The notes beneath the pieces were generated by a model, which ran no database searches, had not been told where the DNA came from, and worked only from the letters and a program-made list of their open reading frames with translations. Shown piece by piece: positions 53,883 through 62,656 of a DNA stretch of 64,000 nucleotides (position 1 is its first letter; every line of letters begins with the position of its first letter). The translations under genes were made by a program, and so were the position numbers. Source of the stretch: Miltoncostaea sp050250915 (GTDB lineage Bacteria > Actinomycetota > Thermoleophilia > Miltoncostaeales > Miltoncostaeaceae); the NCBI GenBank assembly GCA_050250915.1, contig JBFWNT010000010.1:62001-126000 (forward strand). Reading direction: 5' to 3'.

Positions 53883-55979
53883 CTAGACGAGTGCGGCGAG
53901 CCCGACGGGCTCGATGCGGACGGACGGCAGGATCTCGTGGTACGAGAGGACGGTCAGGTTCGGTATCGCGTGGGCGACCAGCGCCTTGAGGTGCCGGCGC
54001 GTCGCCCCCGACGTGAGTACCAGCGCCGGGGCGCCCATGAGCTGCGCCTGGTCCACCTGCTCCTTGAGCGCGTCGATGAGCGCGGACGCCCGGGCGGGAT
54101 CCATCGCCACCTGGGTGCCGTCCTCCGTCCGGTGCACCGACTCGGCGATCTCGCGGTCGATCTCCGGGTCCAGCGTGATCGCGCGCATCGTCCCGGTCTC
54201 GTCCACGAAGCGGCCGCAGATGGCGCGGGCCAGGGCCTGGCGGCAGTACTCGGCCAGGATCGGCACGTCCTTCGTGAGCTTGGCCTTGTCGCCCAGCGTC
54301 TCCAGGATCGTGACCAGGTCGCGGATCGGCACGGCCTCCGACAGGAGCGTCTGCAGGACGCGCTGCACCTCGCCGACCGTCATCAGGTCGGGCACGAGTT
54401 CCTCCACCGGGGCCGGCAGCCGCTCCTTGAGCGTGTCGAGGAGCTGGCGGACGTCCTGGCGGCCGAGCAGCTCGGCGGCGTTGCGGCGGATGACCTCGCT
54501 GAGGTGGGTCACGATCAGCGACGTCGGGTCGACGACGGTGTAGCCGTAGATCTCGGCCTGCTCACGCTGCGCCTCGCCGATCCACACCGCCGGCAGCCCG
54601 AACGACGGCTCGGTGGTGGGGATGCCGTCCAGCGGCAGGTCGGCGGTGCCGGGGTTCATCGCCAGCAGCTGGCCGGGCATCAGCGCCCAGCGCGCCACCT
54701 CGACGCCGCGGATCTTGACCGCGTAGTCGTGGGAGCCCAGCTGGATGTTGTCGCGGATCCGGATGGGGGCGAGCGACAGGCCCAGCTCGGTGGCCATCTG
54801 GCGGCGCACCATCGCGACCCGGCCCAGCAGGTCGCCGCCCTCGTCGGCGTCCACCAGCGGCACCAGGCCGTAGCCGATCTCCAGCTCGAGCGGGTCGAGG
54901 GGGAGCAGCGCGGCGACGTTCTCGGGCTCGGAGGGGCGGGTGGCGACGGCCGTCGCCTCCTGCGCCGCCTTGTGCTGGGCCTCCTCCTGCTGCCCGCGCC
55001 GCAGCATGGTCGCCACGATCAGGATGAGGCCGCCGATGATGAAGAAGGGCAGCTTCGGCAGGCCGGGCACCAGGCCCAGCGCCACGGCGACGCCGCCCGC
55101 CAGGAAGAGGGCCCGCGGCTGGCTGGTGATCTGCTTCGCCAGGTCCTGGCCCAGGTTCGACTCGCCGACGGAGCGCGTGACGATGATGCCGGTGGCGGTG
55201 GAGATCAGCAGCGCCGGGATCTGCGCCACCAGCCCCTCGCCGACGGTGAGCAGCGAGAAGTGGTGGACGGCCTCAGAGAAGCTCATCCCCTGCTGGAGCA
55301 CGCCGACGCACATGCCGCCGATCAGGTTGATCATCACGATCATGACCGCGGCGATGGCGTCGCCCTTCACGAACTTCGAGGCGCCGTCCATCGCGCCGTA
55401 GAAGTCGGCCTCCTTGGCGATGACGGCGCGGCGGGCCTTGGCCTCCTCGTCGGTGATCACGCCGGCGTTCAGGTCGGCGTCGATCGCCATCTGCTTGCCG
55501 GGCATCGCGTCGAGGGTGAACCGGGCGGCGACCTCCGCCACGCGCCCGGCGCCGTTCGTGATGACCACGAACTGGATGACCACCAGGATCGTGAACACGA
55601 TCAGGCCGACCACCACGTTGCCGCCCACCACGAAGTTGCCGAACGAGGAGATGACCTCGCCGGCCTCCCCGTGGAGCAGGATCAGGCGGGTGCTCGAGAT
55701 GTTGAGCCCCAGTCGGAACAGGGTCGCCACGAGCAGCAGCGACGGGAACACCGAGAACTGGAGCGGCTCGGTGGTGTAGAGCGTGGCCAGGACGATCGCG
55801 AGCGCGGCCGAGATGTTGGCCGTGATCAGGATGTCCAGCAGGAACGTCGGGAGCGGCAGGATCATCATCACGACGATCCCGACCACCACGACCGCGATCG
55901 CGACGTCGCTGTTGTCCAGCAGGCGGTTCAGGAGCCCGCGCGACTGCTGCGGGGCGGGGGCCGCGACGGCGGTACTCAT
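53883..55979 (-). CDS. flhA: Flagellar type III export protein FlhA
   Basis: A 698-residue export-gate protein. Residues 22-330 hold about eight transmembrane segments. The conserved FHIPEP-region block is seen as RVAEVAARFTLDAMPGKQMAIDADLNAGVITDEEA followed by RRAVIAKEADFYGAMDGASKFVKGDA (quoted here in two overlapping parts of the same segment). The large cytoplasmic domain follows, with LGRQDVRQLLDTLKE and LVTILETLGD. The ATG overlaps the flhB stop (ATGA). It forms the export channel ring that receives substrates from the chaperones. Confidence 0.96.
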   Translation of the reverse strand: MSTAVAAPAPQQSRGLLNRLLDNSDVAIAVVVVGIVVMMILPLPTFLLDILITANISAALAIVLATLYTTEPLQFSVFPSLLLVATLFRLGLNISSTRLILLHGEAGEVISSFGNFVVGGNVVVGLIVFTILVVIQFVVITNGAGRVAEVAARFTLDAMPGKQMAIDADLNAGVITDEEAKARRAVIAKEADFYGAMDGASKFVKGDAIAAVMIVMINLIGGMCVGVLQQGMSFSEAVHHFSLLTVGEGLVAQIPALLISTATGIIVTRSVGESNLGQDLAKQITSQPRALFLAGGVAVALGLVPGLPKLPFFIIGGLILIVATMLRRGQQEEAQHKAAQEATAVATRPSEPENVAALLPLDPLELEIGYGLVPLVDADEGGDLLGRVAMVRRQMATELGLSLAPIRIRDNIQLGSHDYAVKIRGVEVARWALMPGQLLAMNPGTADLPLDGIPTTEPSFGLPAVWIGEAQREQAEIYGYTVVDPTSLIVTHLSEVIRRNAAELLGRQDVRQLLDTLKERLPAPVEELVPDLMTVGEVQRVLQTLLSEAVPIRDLVTILETLGDKAKLTKDVPILAEYCRQALARAICGRFVDETGTMRAITLDPEIDREIAESVHRTEDGTQVAMDPARASALIDALKEQVDQAQLMGAPALVLTSGATRRHLKALVAHAIPNLTVLSYHEILPSVRIEPVGLAALV

Positions 55980-57049
55980 GCGGCCGCCGGCTCACGGCCG
56001 GTAGCGCGGTAGACGTGGGCCAGGATCTCGGCGACGGCGCCGAACGCCTCGGCGGGGATGAACTGCCCCACCTCGGCCGCGGCGTGGATGCTCCGCGCGA
56101 GCGGCGGGCTGGGGACCACCTGGACGCCGCTCTCGCGGGCCTTGTCGATGATCCGGAACGCCACGTGGTCGACGCCCTTCGCCACCACCTGCGGGGCGGG
56201 CAGCGACCGGGCGTAGCGCAGGGCCACGGCGTAGTGCGTCGGGTTGGTGATCACGACGTCCGCGTCGGGGACGGCGGACATCATGCGGCGCACGGCCATC
56301 TCCTGCTGGCGGCGCTTCAGCTGCCCCTTCACCTCGGGGTTGACGTCCGCCTCCTTGGCCTCGCGCTTGACCTCCTCCTTGGTCATGCGGAGGTCCTTCT
56401 CGTGCTGGTAGCGCTCGAAGATGAGGTCGGCGACGGCGATCACGACGTAGACCGCGGCGAGCGCGAAGCCCACCTTCAGGACGATGCGGCCGGTCACGGC
56501 CAGGGCCATGCCGGGGCCCGCGCCGGTGAGGCCCACCAGGTCGTTGATCGACCCCTTCAGCACGACCCAGGCGACGACGCCGGTGAGCGTGATCTTCAGC
56601 AGGTCCTTCACCAGCCCCACCGCGGACCGCGGCGAGAACAGGCGCTTGAACCCGGACACCGGGTTGAGGACCTGGAAGCGCGGCTTCAGGACCTCGATCG
56701 TGATACCGGGCTTCACCTGGATGGCCGAGGCCACGACGCCCACCACCACGCCCGCGATGGCGAACGGCGCGGTGAGCCGCAGGCTCTCCCACCCGGCGTT
56801 CATCATCGCGTTCCAGCCGTCCGCGACGCTCATGGGGCCGCTGTCGCCGGAGCTGGCGAGCGACGTGGTCATGAAGGCGGTGAAGCCGGCCAGCAGCCAG
56901 CCGCCGGCCACGGCGAGCATCCCGAAGGTGGCGAGCACGCCGAGGCCCGTGTTGATCTCGCGGCTACGGGCGACCTGGCCCCGGCGACGTGCCTCGTCGC
57001 GGCGCTTGGGTGTCGCCTTCTCGGTGCGATCGGCTCCTGAGCCGGACAA
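55976..57049 (-). CDS. flhB: Flagellar export switch protein FlhB
   Basis: A 357-residue export-gate protein. It begins SGSGADRTEKATPKRRDEAR with the typical TEKxTPKR region. Four transmembrane segments follow, then the cytoplasmic domain with the autocleavage motif NPTH at 269-272 and YAVALRYARSLPAPQVVAKG. Self-cleavage at this motif switches export from rod/hook to filament subunits. The start codon is TTG at 57049. It is unusual that fliP, fliQ and fliR are not directly upstream; cheD is. Confidence 0.95.
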   Translation of the reverse strand: MSGSGADRTEKATPKRRDEARRRGQVARSREINTGLGVLATFGMLAVAGGWLLAGFTAFMTTSLASSGDSGPMSVADGWNAMMNAGWESLRLTAPFAIAGVVVGVVASAIQVKPGITIEVLKPRFQVLNPVSGFKRLFSPRSAVGLVKDLLKITLTGVVAWVVLKGSINDLVGLTGAGPGMALAVTGRIVLKVGFALAAVYVVIAVADLIFERYQHEKDLRMTKEEVKREAKEADVNPEVKGQLKRRQQEMAVRRMMSAVPDADVVITNPTHYAVALRYARSLPAPQVVAKGVDHVAFRIIDKARESGVQVVPSPPLARSIHAAAEVGQFIPAEAFGAVAEILAHVYRATGREPAAA

Positions 57050-57156
57050 TCCTGGGCGCCACCTGGGTGCACGCCGTCCATGACCATTTCACCGCGCTCG
57101 TCATGAGCGGGCCTGCCGGACGTATCGTCAGATCCGACGGGGGCTTGAGCGCCCCG

Positions 57157-57174
57157 GGCCCGGCGGGCCGGGCC
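57157..57174. other. GC stem-loop between cheD and flhB
   Basis: GGCCCGGC (57157-57164) and GCCGGGCC (57167-57174) are complementary. The element starts 7 bases after the cheD stop. Without a T-tract it is at best a weak terminator; it may reduce read-through from the che genes into flhB. The rest of 57050-57180 shows no clear promoter. Confidence 0.3.
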
Positions 57175-57180
57175 GCCCGA

Positions 57181-57684
57181 TCAGAGCTCGATCGGCTCCC
57201 CTCCGACGGCGCGCACCGTCACGGCGCCGCCGGCGACGGTGACGTGCATCGACCGGCCCGCGTTGCCGCCGGTCTCGGCCGCGCGGACGCGCAGGCCGAC
57301 CGCCCTCAGCGCCTCGCGGACGGCCTCGGTGTTGCGCTCGCCGATGTTGAGCATCGACCCGGCCCCGCCGGCGGCGAACATCTGCGCGCCGCCCGCCATC
57401 CGCGCCTGGAGGCGCACCTGCTGGGCGCCGAGGCGCAGCATCTGGTCGAGCAGCGCCGGGACGGCCGTGTCGGCGAACTTGCCGGGCGAGCCGTCGGCGC
57501 CCGCGCGCGACACCGGCAGCATCACGTGGGCCATGCCCGCGACGCCCGCCTGGGCGTCGGTCAGCACCAGCCCGATACACGATCCGAGGCCCAGCGCCGA
57601 GATGACCACGCCCGGGTCGGCGCTGGCGACGATCTGGCCGATGCCCACGTTGGGCCCGGCGGTGGCGCGGAGGGCGGTCGTCAC
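57181..57684 (-). CDS. cheD: Chemoreceptor deamidase CheD
   Basis: A 167-residue glutamine deamidase that modifies chemoreceptors. The catalytic Cys36 lies in LGLGSCIGLVL and His53 in GMAHVMLP, with a later Thr in the family position (RNTEAV region). The GTG start overlaps the cheC stop by GTGA. CheC is the known partner of CheD, binding and inhibiting it and being stimulated by it, and the gene order reflects that pairing. Confidence 0.93.
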   Translation of the reverse strand: MTTALRATAGPNVGIGQIVASADPGVVISALGLGSCIGLVLTDAQAGVAGMAHVMLPVSRAGADGSPGKFADTAVPALLDQMLRLGAQQVRLQARMAGGAQMFAAGGAGSMLNIGERNTEAVREALRAVGLRVRAAETGGNAGRSMHVTVAGGAVTVRAVGGEPIEL

Positions 57685-58298
57685 CCGAGGCCGAGCCGGG
57701 CGAGGACGAGCTGGAGGGCCGCGGACGTCGGGATGAAGAGGACGTCGCCCAGGGAGGGGGCGCCCCCGTCGCCGAGCGGCGTCTCGATGAGGATGGCGGT
57801 CTCCGACGCCATCGCCACCTCGGCCAGCGCCGCGCCCACCAGCGCGCCCGCGAAGTCCACGCCCACGGCGGGCGGGGTCGGCTCCAGGCGCAGCCCGGTG
57901 ATCTTGGCGAGGGCGTTGAGGTAGGAGCCCGTCAGGATGTTGGCCACCTCCTGGAGGGCGGAGAGCTCCATCTCCGAGAAGCCATCGCCGCCCCCGGCTC
58001 CCCCGGCGCCGCCCATGAGGGCGTCGACGACGTCGCGGGCGGCGTCCCGGCCCATCACGAACAGCATGTGGCCCGAGACGTCGCCGCCGACCCCGAGGAA
58101 CATCGCGGCGACCACGCGCTCGGCGTCGCCGGTGCGGTCCGCCACCTGCTCGACGGGCAGCAGCGTGACCGTGGGGACGCCCATCGGCACGGACCGGCCG
58201 GTCATCTGCGCCAGGGCGGTGGCGGCGGTGCCGGCGCCGATGTTGCCGATCTCGCGGAGGGCGTCGAGCTGGGCCTCGCCCAGCACGGGCGCGCTCAC
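57681..58298 (-). CDS. cheC: CheY-P phosphatase CheC
   Basis: A 205-residue CheC-type phosphatase of phosphorylated CheY. It has two E-x3-N motifs: LREIGNIGAGTAATAL near the N-terminus and LQEVANILTGSYLNAL in the second half. Both active-site copies are complete, as in class I CheC. The GTG overlaps the cheA stop and the end overlaps the cheD start, so cheA-cheC-cheD form one coupled unit. Confidence 0.93.
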   Translation of the reverse strand: MSAPVLGEAQLDALREIGNIGAGTAATALAQMTGRSVPMGVPTVTLLPVEQVADRTGDAERVVAAMFLGVGGDVSGHMLFVMGRDAARDVVDALMGGAGGAGGGDGFSEMELSALQEVANILTGSYLNALAKITGLRLEPTPPAVGVDFAGALVGAALAEVAMASETAILIETPLGDGGAPSLGDVLFIPTSAALQLVLARLGLG

Positions 58299-60400
58299 GC
58301 GGCGGACCGCGCGGCGCCCGGCGCCAGCGCGGCGACGTCCACGATCAGGGCGACGGAGCCGTCGCCCAGGATCGTCGCGCCCGCCACGCCGGCCACGTCC
58401 CCGAGGAACCCGGGCAGGTGCTTGATGACCACGTCCTGCTTGCCGGCGAGCCCGTCGACCACCAGGCCCAGGCGGTTGCCGCCGCTGCGGACGACGACCA
58501 CCTCGATGGGGCCGCCCCGGTCGCCGGCGTCGCCGCCCGAGAGCGACAGGCAGTCGCGCAGCCAGACCAGCGGGACGACGGAGTCGCGCAGCACCATGCA
58601 CGGCCGGCCGCCGACCGGGCGGGTGTCCGCCGGGTCCACGATCACCGTCTCCTCGATGGCCTCCAGCGGGACCGCCCACACCTGGGCGCCGCCGCGCAGG
58701 TCGGCGCCCGCGTCGACCAGCAGGGCCTGGATGATCGCCAGCGTCAGCGGCAGGCGGATCGTGAAGACGCTGCCCCGGCCGAGGGCGCTCTGGATGGTGA
58801 CCTCGCCGTTCAGCTCGGTGATCGCGGTGCGCACCGCGTCCATGCCGACGCCGCGGCCGGAGATGTCGGTGGTCTGGGCGGCCGTGGAGAAGCCGGGCAG
58901 GAACACCAGGTCGACCGCCTCCTGGTCGGACAGCGCGTCGGCGGCGGCCTGGTCCATCAGGCCCTTGCGCACCACCGAGGCCCGGAGGGCGTCCGGGTCC
59001 ATGCCCGCGCCGTCGTCGCGGACCTCGATCACCACGCTGTTTCCGGCGTGGCGTGCGGAGAGCTGGATCACGCCGACCGGGTCCTTGCCGGCGGCGACGC
59101 GCTCCTCGGGCAGCTCGAGCCCGTGGTCCACGGCGTTGCGGAGCATGTGCACCAGCGGGTCGCCCAGGCCGTCGATGACGGTGCGGTCCAGCTCGGTGTC
59201 CTCGCCGGAGATCTGGAGGTCCAGGCGCTTGCCGAGCGTGTTGGCGAGGTCGCGGACCATGCGCGGGAACCGCATGAACACGGCGTCCACCGGCATCATC
59301 CGCACCTGCATGATCAGCGACTGGAGGTCGTTCGTCACGCGGGTCATGTCCTCCACCGCCCCCCGCAGGTCGCCCAGGTCGTGCTCGGCCGAGAGCTGCG
59401 CCAGGCGGGTGCGCTGGATGACCATCTCGCCCATCAGGTTCATGAGGGCGTCGAGCCGGTCGGTGCCGACGCGGACGGTCGCGACCTTGCCGGGCTGGCG
59501 GTGCTCGCCGGCGGCGCGCTCCCGGCGCTCGCGGTCGGCGGCGCGGGCCTGCGGGACGGCCTCGGCATGGGCCTCGGCCCGGACCTCGGCCTCCGCCTCG
59601 GCGGCCACCGCGACCGCGGCGGCGGCTGCGGGCGCGACGGGGGCCACGTCGGCGGCGGCGATCTCGCTGACGCCCAGGGCGAGGGCCCGGACGGCGTCGA
59701 GGTCGGTCTCCGCGTCGGCGGCGATCCAGAAGGTCACGCCCCCCTCGACCTCGCCGGACTCGATCCGGTCGGCGGGCGGCTCGCTCTTGATGAGGTCGCC
59801 GATCCCCTCCAGCTCCTGGACCACCATGAAGGCCCGGACGGCGGCGAGCTGGCAGGTCTCCTCGAACGTCACGTCCACCCGGAGCACCGACAGGCCGCGC
59901 TCGTGGGCGTCGGCGACGACCATCCGGTCGTAGTCGGAGAGGGCCTCGTCCGCGGGGGCGGGGGCCAGCGTGGCGGCGACCTCTGCGGCGACCTCGGCGA
60001 CGGCCCCGGCGGCGACCCGCCCGCCGGCGGCGATGGCGTCGAGGCGGGCCAGCACGGCGCCCGCGTCGACCTCGGCGGGGTCGCCGGCGGCCACGCGGTC
60101 GACCATCTCCTGGAGGGTGTCCAGGCAGGCGAACAGGGCGTCGCTGATCGCCGGGGTCACGGGGGCGCCGTCGTCGCGCATCGCGGCGAGCACCTCCTCC
60201 ATCCGGTGCGTCAGGCGCGCCATCGCCTCGAAGCCCATCGTCGCGCTCATCCCCTTCAGGGAGTGCGCCACGCGGAAGATCACGGTCAGCGACTCGGAGT
60301 CGGAGGGGTCGCGCTCGAGGTCGAGCAGCGAGGCGTTCAGGGACTGGAGGCTCTCCCGGCTCTCGTCGAGGAAGAGGCCGAGGTACTCAGAGGTGTCCAA
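58295..60400 (-). CDS. cheA: Chemotaxis histidine kinase CheA
   Basis: A 701-residue kinase. The P1 Hpt domain has His46 in RVAHSLKGMSATMG. A P2-like region of about 150-240 and an Ala/Glu-rich linker follow. P3 dimerisation helices contain LDALMNLMGEMVIQRTRL. The P4 ATPase has LRNAVDHGLELPEER (N-box), DDGAGMD (G1) and GRGVGMDAV (G2). P5, the CheW-like domain, has WAVPLEAIEETV and ends LIVDVAALAP. The start is TTG with GGAG about 11 bases upstream. No cheW or receptor gene is in the window. Confidence 0.95.
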   Translation of the reverse strand: MDTSEYLGLFLDESRESLQSLNASLLDLERDPSDSESLTVIFRVAHSLKGMSATMGFEAMARLTHRMEEVLAAMRDDGAPVTPAISDALFACLDTLQEMVDRVAAGDPAEVDAGAVLARLDAIAAGGRVAAGAVAEVAAEVAATLAPAPADEALSDYDRMVVADAHERGLSVLRVDVTFEETCQLAAVRAFMVVQELEGIGDLIKSEPPADRIESGEVEGGVTFWIAADAETDLDAVRALALGVSEIAAADVAPVAPAAAAAVAVAAEAEAEVRAEAHAEAVPQARAADRERRERAAGEHRQPGKVATVRVGTDRLDALMNLMGEMVIQRTRLAQLSAEHDLGDLRGAVEDMTRVTNDLQSLIMQVRMMPVDAVFMRFPRMVRDLANTLGKRLDLQISGEDTELDRTVIDGLGDPLVHMLRNAVDHGLELPEERVAAGKDPVGVIQLSARHAGNSVVIEVRDDGAGMDPDALRASVVRKGLMDQAAADALSDQEAVDLVFLPGFSTAAQTTDISGRGVGMDAVRTAITELNGEVTIQSALGRGSVFTIRLPLTLAIIQALLVDAGADLRGGAQVWAVPLEAIEETVIVDPADTRPVGGRPCMVLRDSVVPLVWLRDCLSLSGGDAGDRGGPIEVVVVRSGGNRLGLVVDGLAGKQDVVIKHLPGFLGDVAGVAGATILGDGSVALIVDVAALAPGAARSAA

Positions 60401-60558
60401 TGCCTGCAGCTCTCCTCGTGCGCGCGTCCGGGACGAAAGGGGGGTTCCGGTTGGTCGACCGTGACGGCGGCGACTGTCCGGATGGGTGGGGCTGGGGGCC
60501 GTGAACCGCCCCTACGCTCCTCCCGCAACCCCTATCGACCACCGGAAAGGCGGCTTGA

Positions 60559-61146
60559 GTGACGGCTCTCTGCGAGGTGCGGCGTGAGGACCCCGGCGCG
60601 CTCGCCACGCTGTCGCTCGGGGTGGAGAAGGCCCTCGGCCGGCTCGGCGCGCCCGGGCGGGACGTGGTGTTCGCCTGCATCGGCACGGACCGCTCGACCG
60701 GCGACGCGCTGGGCCCGCTCGTGGGCCAGCGGCTGCTGCGGCTGGGCTTCCCGGCCTCGTCGGTGGTGGGGACGCTGGAGGAGCCGCTCCACGCGCTGAA
60801 CCTCCGCGACCGGATGCTGCCGGTCATCAGGCGCCCCGAGCGGCCGCTGGTGGTCGCGGTCGACGCGGCCCTGGGGCCCAGCGCGGGCGTGGGCACCGTG
60901 CACCTGCGCTCGGGCGGCCTCCTGCCCGGCCAGGGCGTCGGCAAGGACCTGCCGCAGGTCGGCGAGCTCGCGATCACCGCGACGGTGAACATCCAGGCCG
61001 GGGCGATGGACGTCCAGATCCTCCAGTCCACCCGCCTGTACGTGGTTCAGGAGCTGGCCGAGATGATCGGCGTCGCCTGCTGGTGGGGGCACCGCAGCCT
61101 GGCCCGCGCCGCCGGCGCCTGGCGCCCGCAGGCGGTGGCGGTCTAG
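60559..61146 (+). CDS. yyaC: YyaC family protein (DUF1256)
   Basis: A 195-residue protein matching YyaC, known in endospore formers as a sporulation-associated relative of the GPR spore protease. Segments in order are VVFACIGTDRSTGDALGPLVG, VVGTLEEPLHALNL, VVAVDAALGPSAGVGTVHL, LLPGQGVGKDLPQVGELAIT and STRLYVVQELAEM. All match the family's conserved positions by eye. GGAAAGG lies 8 bases before the GTG. It diverges from cheA across 158 bases that show candidate -10 boxes (TACGCT at 60513-60518) but no clear -35. A spore role here is not shown. Confidence 0.85.
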   Translation: MTALCEVRREDPGALATLSLGVEKALGRLGAPGRDVVFACIGTDRSTGDALGPLVGQRLLRLGFPASSVVGTLEEPLHALNLRDRMLPVIRRPERPLVVAVDAALGPSAGVGTVHLRSGGLLPGQGVGKDLPQVGELAITATVNIQAGAMDVQILQSTRLYVVQELAEMIGVACWWGHRSLARAAGAWRPQAVAV

Positions 61147-61205
61147 ACGCTCGGCGCGGGCGTGACCGGGCTCACCGGCGGGGTCGCCGCCACGGCGGCC
61201 GCGGC

Positions 61206-61211
61206 TAGCCT
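61206..61211 (+). promoter_or_regulatory. Candidate leaderless -10 box for the 61218 gene
   Basis: TAGCCT ends 6 bases before the ATG at 61218, the same hexamer and spacing as at malQ. No Shine-Dalgarno sequence is present. Confidence 0.4.
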
Positions 61212-61217
61212 GGGCCC

Positions 61218-61847
61218 ATGGACTCCGGGACATGGACCGCGACGCTGGGGTCCCGGCGGCTCGAGCTCCGGTGGGAGCGGACGGGCCGGCTGACGGGGGT
61301 CACGCGGCTGCTGGTGGACGCTCGGACCGTCGGCGAGTCCGCCGGGAAGCCCCTGCAGCGTCAGGCGGTGATCACCGGCGGGGGCGTCCGCGTGACGCTG
61401 CGGCGCGGGTGGAGCGGCGCGCCCGCCGAGGCGGTCGCGCGGCCGGAGGGCGGCGACGCGTCCCGGGAGGTCGCCTTCGCGCCCCCGCCGGGCACGCGCC
61501 AGGCCCGGCTGGCCCGGCTCCCGCGCGAGCGGCCCGGGCTCTACGCCTCCCGCCACGTCGCGGTCGCGGCCGGGAAGCTCGCGCTCGGCGTCCTCGGGGT
61601 CGGGGCGCTCCTGGCGCTGATCCCCATGCCGGACGTCCCGGCGATCCCGTTCCCCGACATCCCGTCGCCGGACATCCCGTGGCCCGACGTGTCGCTCCCC
61701 GACTGGACCCCGCCCGGCTGGCTCCAGGCGATCCTGGACACCTCGCACTGGTGGGCGCCCGTCCTGGTGGCGGTGATCGTCGCCATCCGCGAGGCCCGGC
61801 GCCGGCGGCGGCGCACCGAGAACGCCGAGCGGGAGGGCGCGCCCTAG
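61218..61847 (+). CDS. Membrane protein with Pro-Asp-rich loop
   Basis: A 209-residue protein of unknown function. Residues 1-110 are a soluble, basic, mostly beta region (WTATLGSRRLELRWERTGRL). A hydrophobic segment (about 116-135) is followed by a short tandem pattern in which PD recurs every 4-6 residues (MPDVP, FPDIP, SPDIP, WPDVS, LPDWT), then a second hydrophobic segment (WWAPVLVAVIVAI) and a very basic tail. The Pro-Asp loop should be extended outside the membrane. The TAG stop is shared with cheR through CTAG (61844-61847). Confidence 0.6.
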   Translation: MDSGTWTATLGSRRLELRWERTGRLTGVTRLLVDARTVGESAGKPLQRQAVITGGGVRVTLRRGWSGAPAEAVARPEGGDASREVAFAPPPGTRQARLARLPRERPGLYASRHVAVAAGKLALGVLGVGALLALIPMPDVPAIPFPDIPSPDIPWPDVSLPDWTPPGWLQAILDTSHWWAPVLVAVIVAIREARRRRRRTENAEREGAP

Positions 61848-62656
61848 CCTGCGGGGACGGCGGCGGGCCTGCGGTAGAAGAAGGTGGCCGGGCGCTCCCA
61901 GCCGAGGCGGGCGGCGTCGCTGACCCGCTCCGTGGAGCCCACGAAGAGGGTGCCGCCCGGCTGGAGGGCGGCGAAGAAGCGCTCGTAGATCCGCGCCTTC
62001 GCGTCCTCGTTGAAGTAGATGACCACGTTGCGGCACAGGATCAGGTCGCGGGAGCGCGGGTACGGGTCGCGCAGCAGGTCGAGCTTCCCGAAGCGGACCA
62101 TCGCGCGCAGCTCCGGCTTCGCCCGGAAGCGTCCGTCCGGCTGGGCGTCGAACCACCGGGCGCGGCGCTCCGGGGTCACGCGCTGGAGGTCGGCGGCGGT
62201 GAAGACCCCCTCCCGGGCGCGCGCCAGCATCGTCTCGTCGATGTCGGTCGCCGTCACCTCGTGCAGCAGCCGGGGCGCCGCCTCCTTCAGCAGGATCGCC
62301 AGCGTGTACGGCTCGGCGCCGTACGAGCAGCCGGCGCTCCAGGCGCGCAGGCCGCGGCCCGCCGCGGCGGCGAGCAACTCCGGCAGGAACCGCTGCTCCA
62401 GCTCCTCGAAGCGCTCCGGGTTCCGGAACAGCTCCGACACGTTGATGGTCATGTGGTCCAGGAACGCCGACCGGGCGGCGACGTCGCGCTTCAGCGCGGC
62501 CAGATAGCCGTCCAGGTCGTCGTGGCCGGCGCGCCGGGCGAACGAGCGCAGGCGGCGCTCCATCTGCCCCGGCCGGTACTGGAACAGGTCGATCCCGCAC
62601 AGCGTCTTCACGCCGCCGCAGAAGCGCGCGTAGTCGGGGGTCAGGGCGGCGCTCAC
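61844..62656 (-). CDS. cheR: Chemoreceptor methyltransferase CheR
   Basis: A 270-residue SAM-dependent methyltransferase that methylates receptor glutamates. The N-terminal helical domain has RRLRSFARRAGHDDLDGYL and MTINVSELFRNPERFEEL. The SAM site is WSAGCSYGAEPYTLA, followed by VTATDIDETMLARAREGVF and DLILCRNVVIYF. The GTG start overlaps the cheB stop (GTGA). It pairs with CheB for adaptation. Confidence 0.95.
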   Translation of the reverse strand: MSAALTPDYARFCGGVKTLCGIDLFQYRPGQMERRLRSFARRAGHDDLDGYLAALKRDVAARSAFLDHMTINVSELFRNPERFEELEQRFLPELLAAAAGRGLRAWSAGCSYGAEPYTLAILLKEAAPRLLHEVTATDIDETMLARAREGVFTAADLQRVTPERRARWFDAQPDGRFRAKPELRAMVRFGKLDLLRDPYPRSRDLILCRNVVIYFNEDAKARIYERFFAALQPGGTLFVGSTERVSDAARLGWERPATFFYRRPAAVPAG

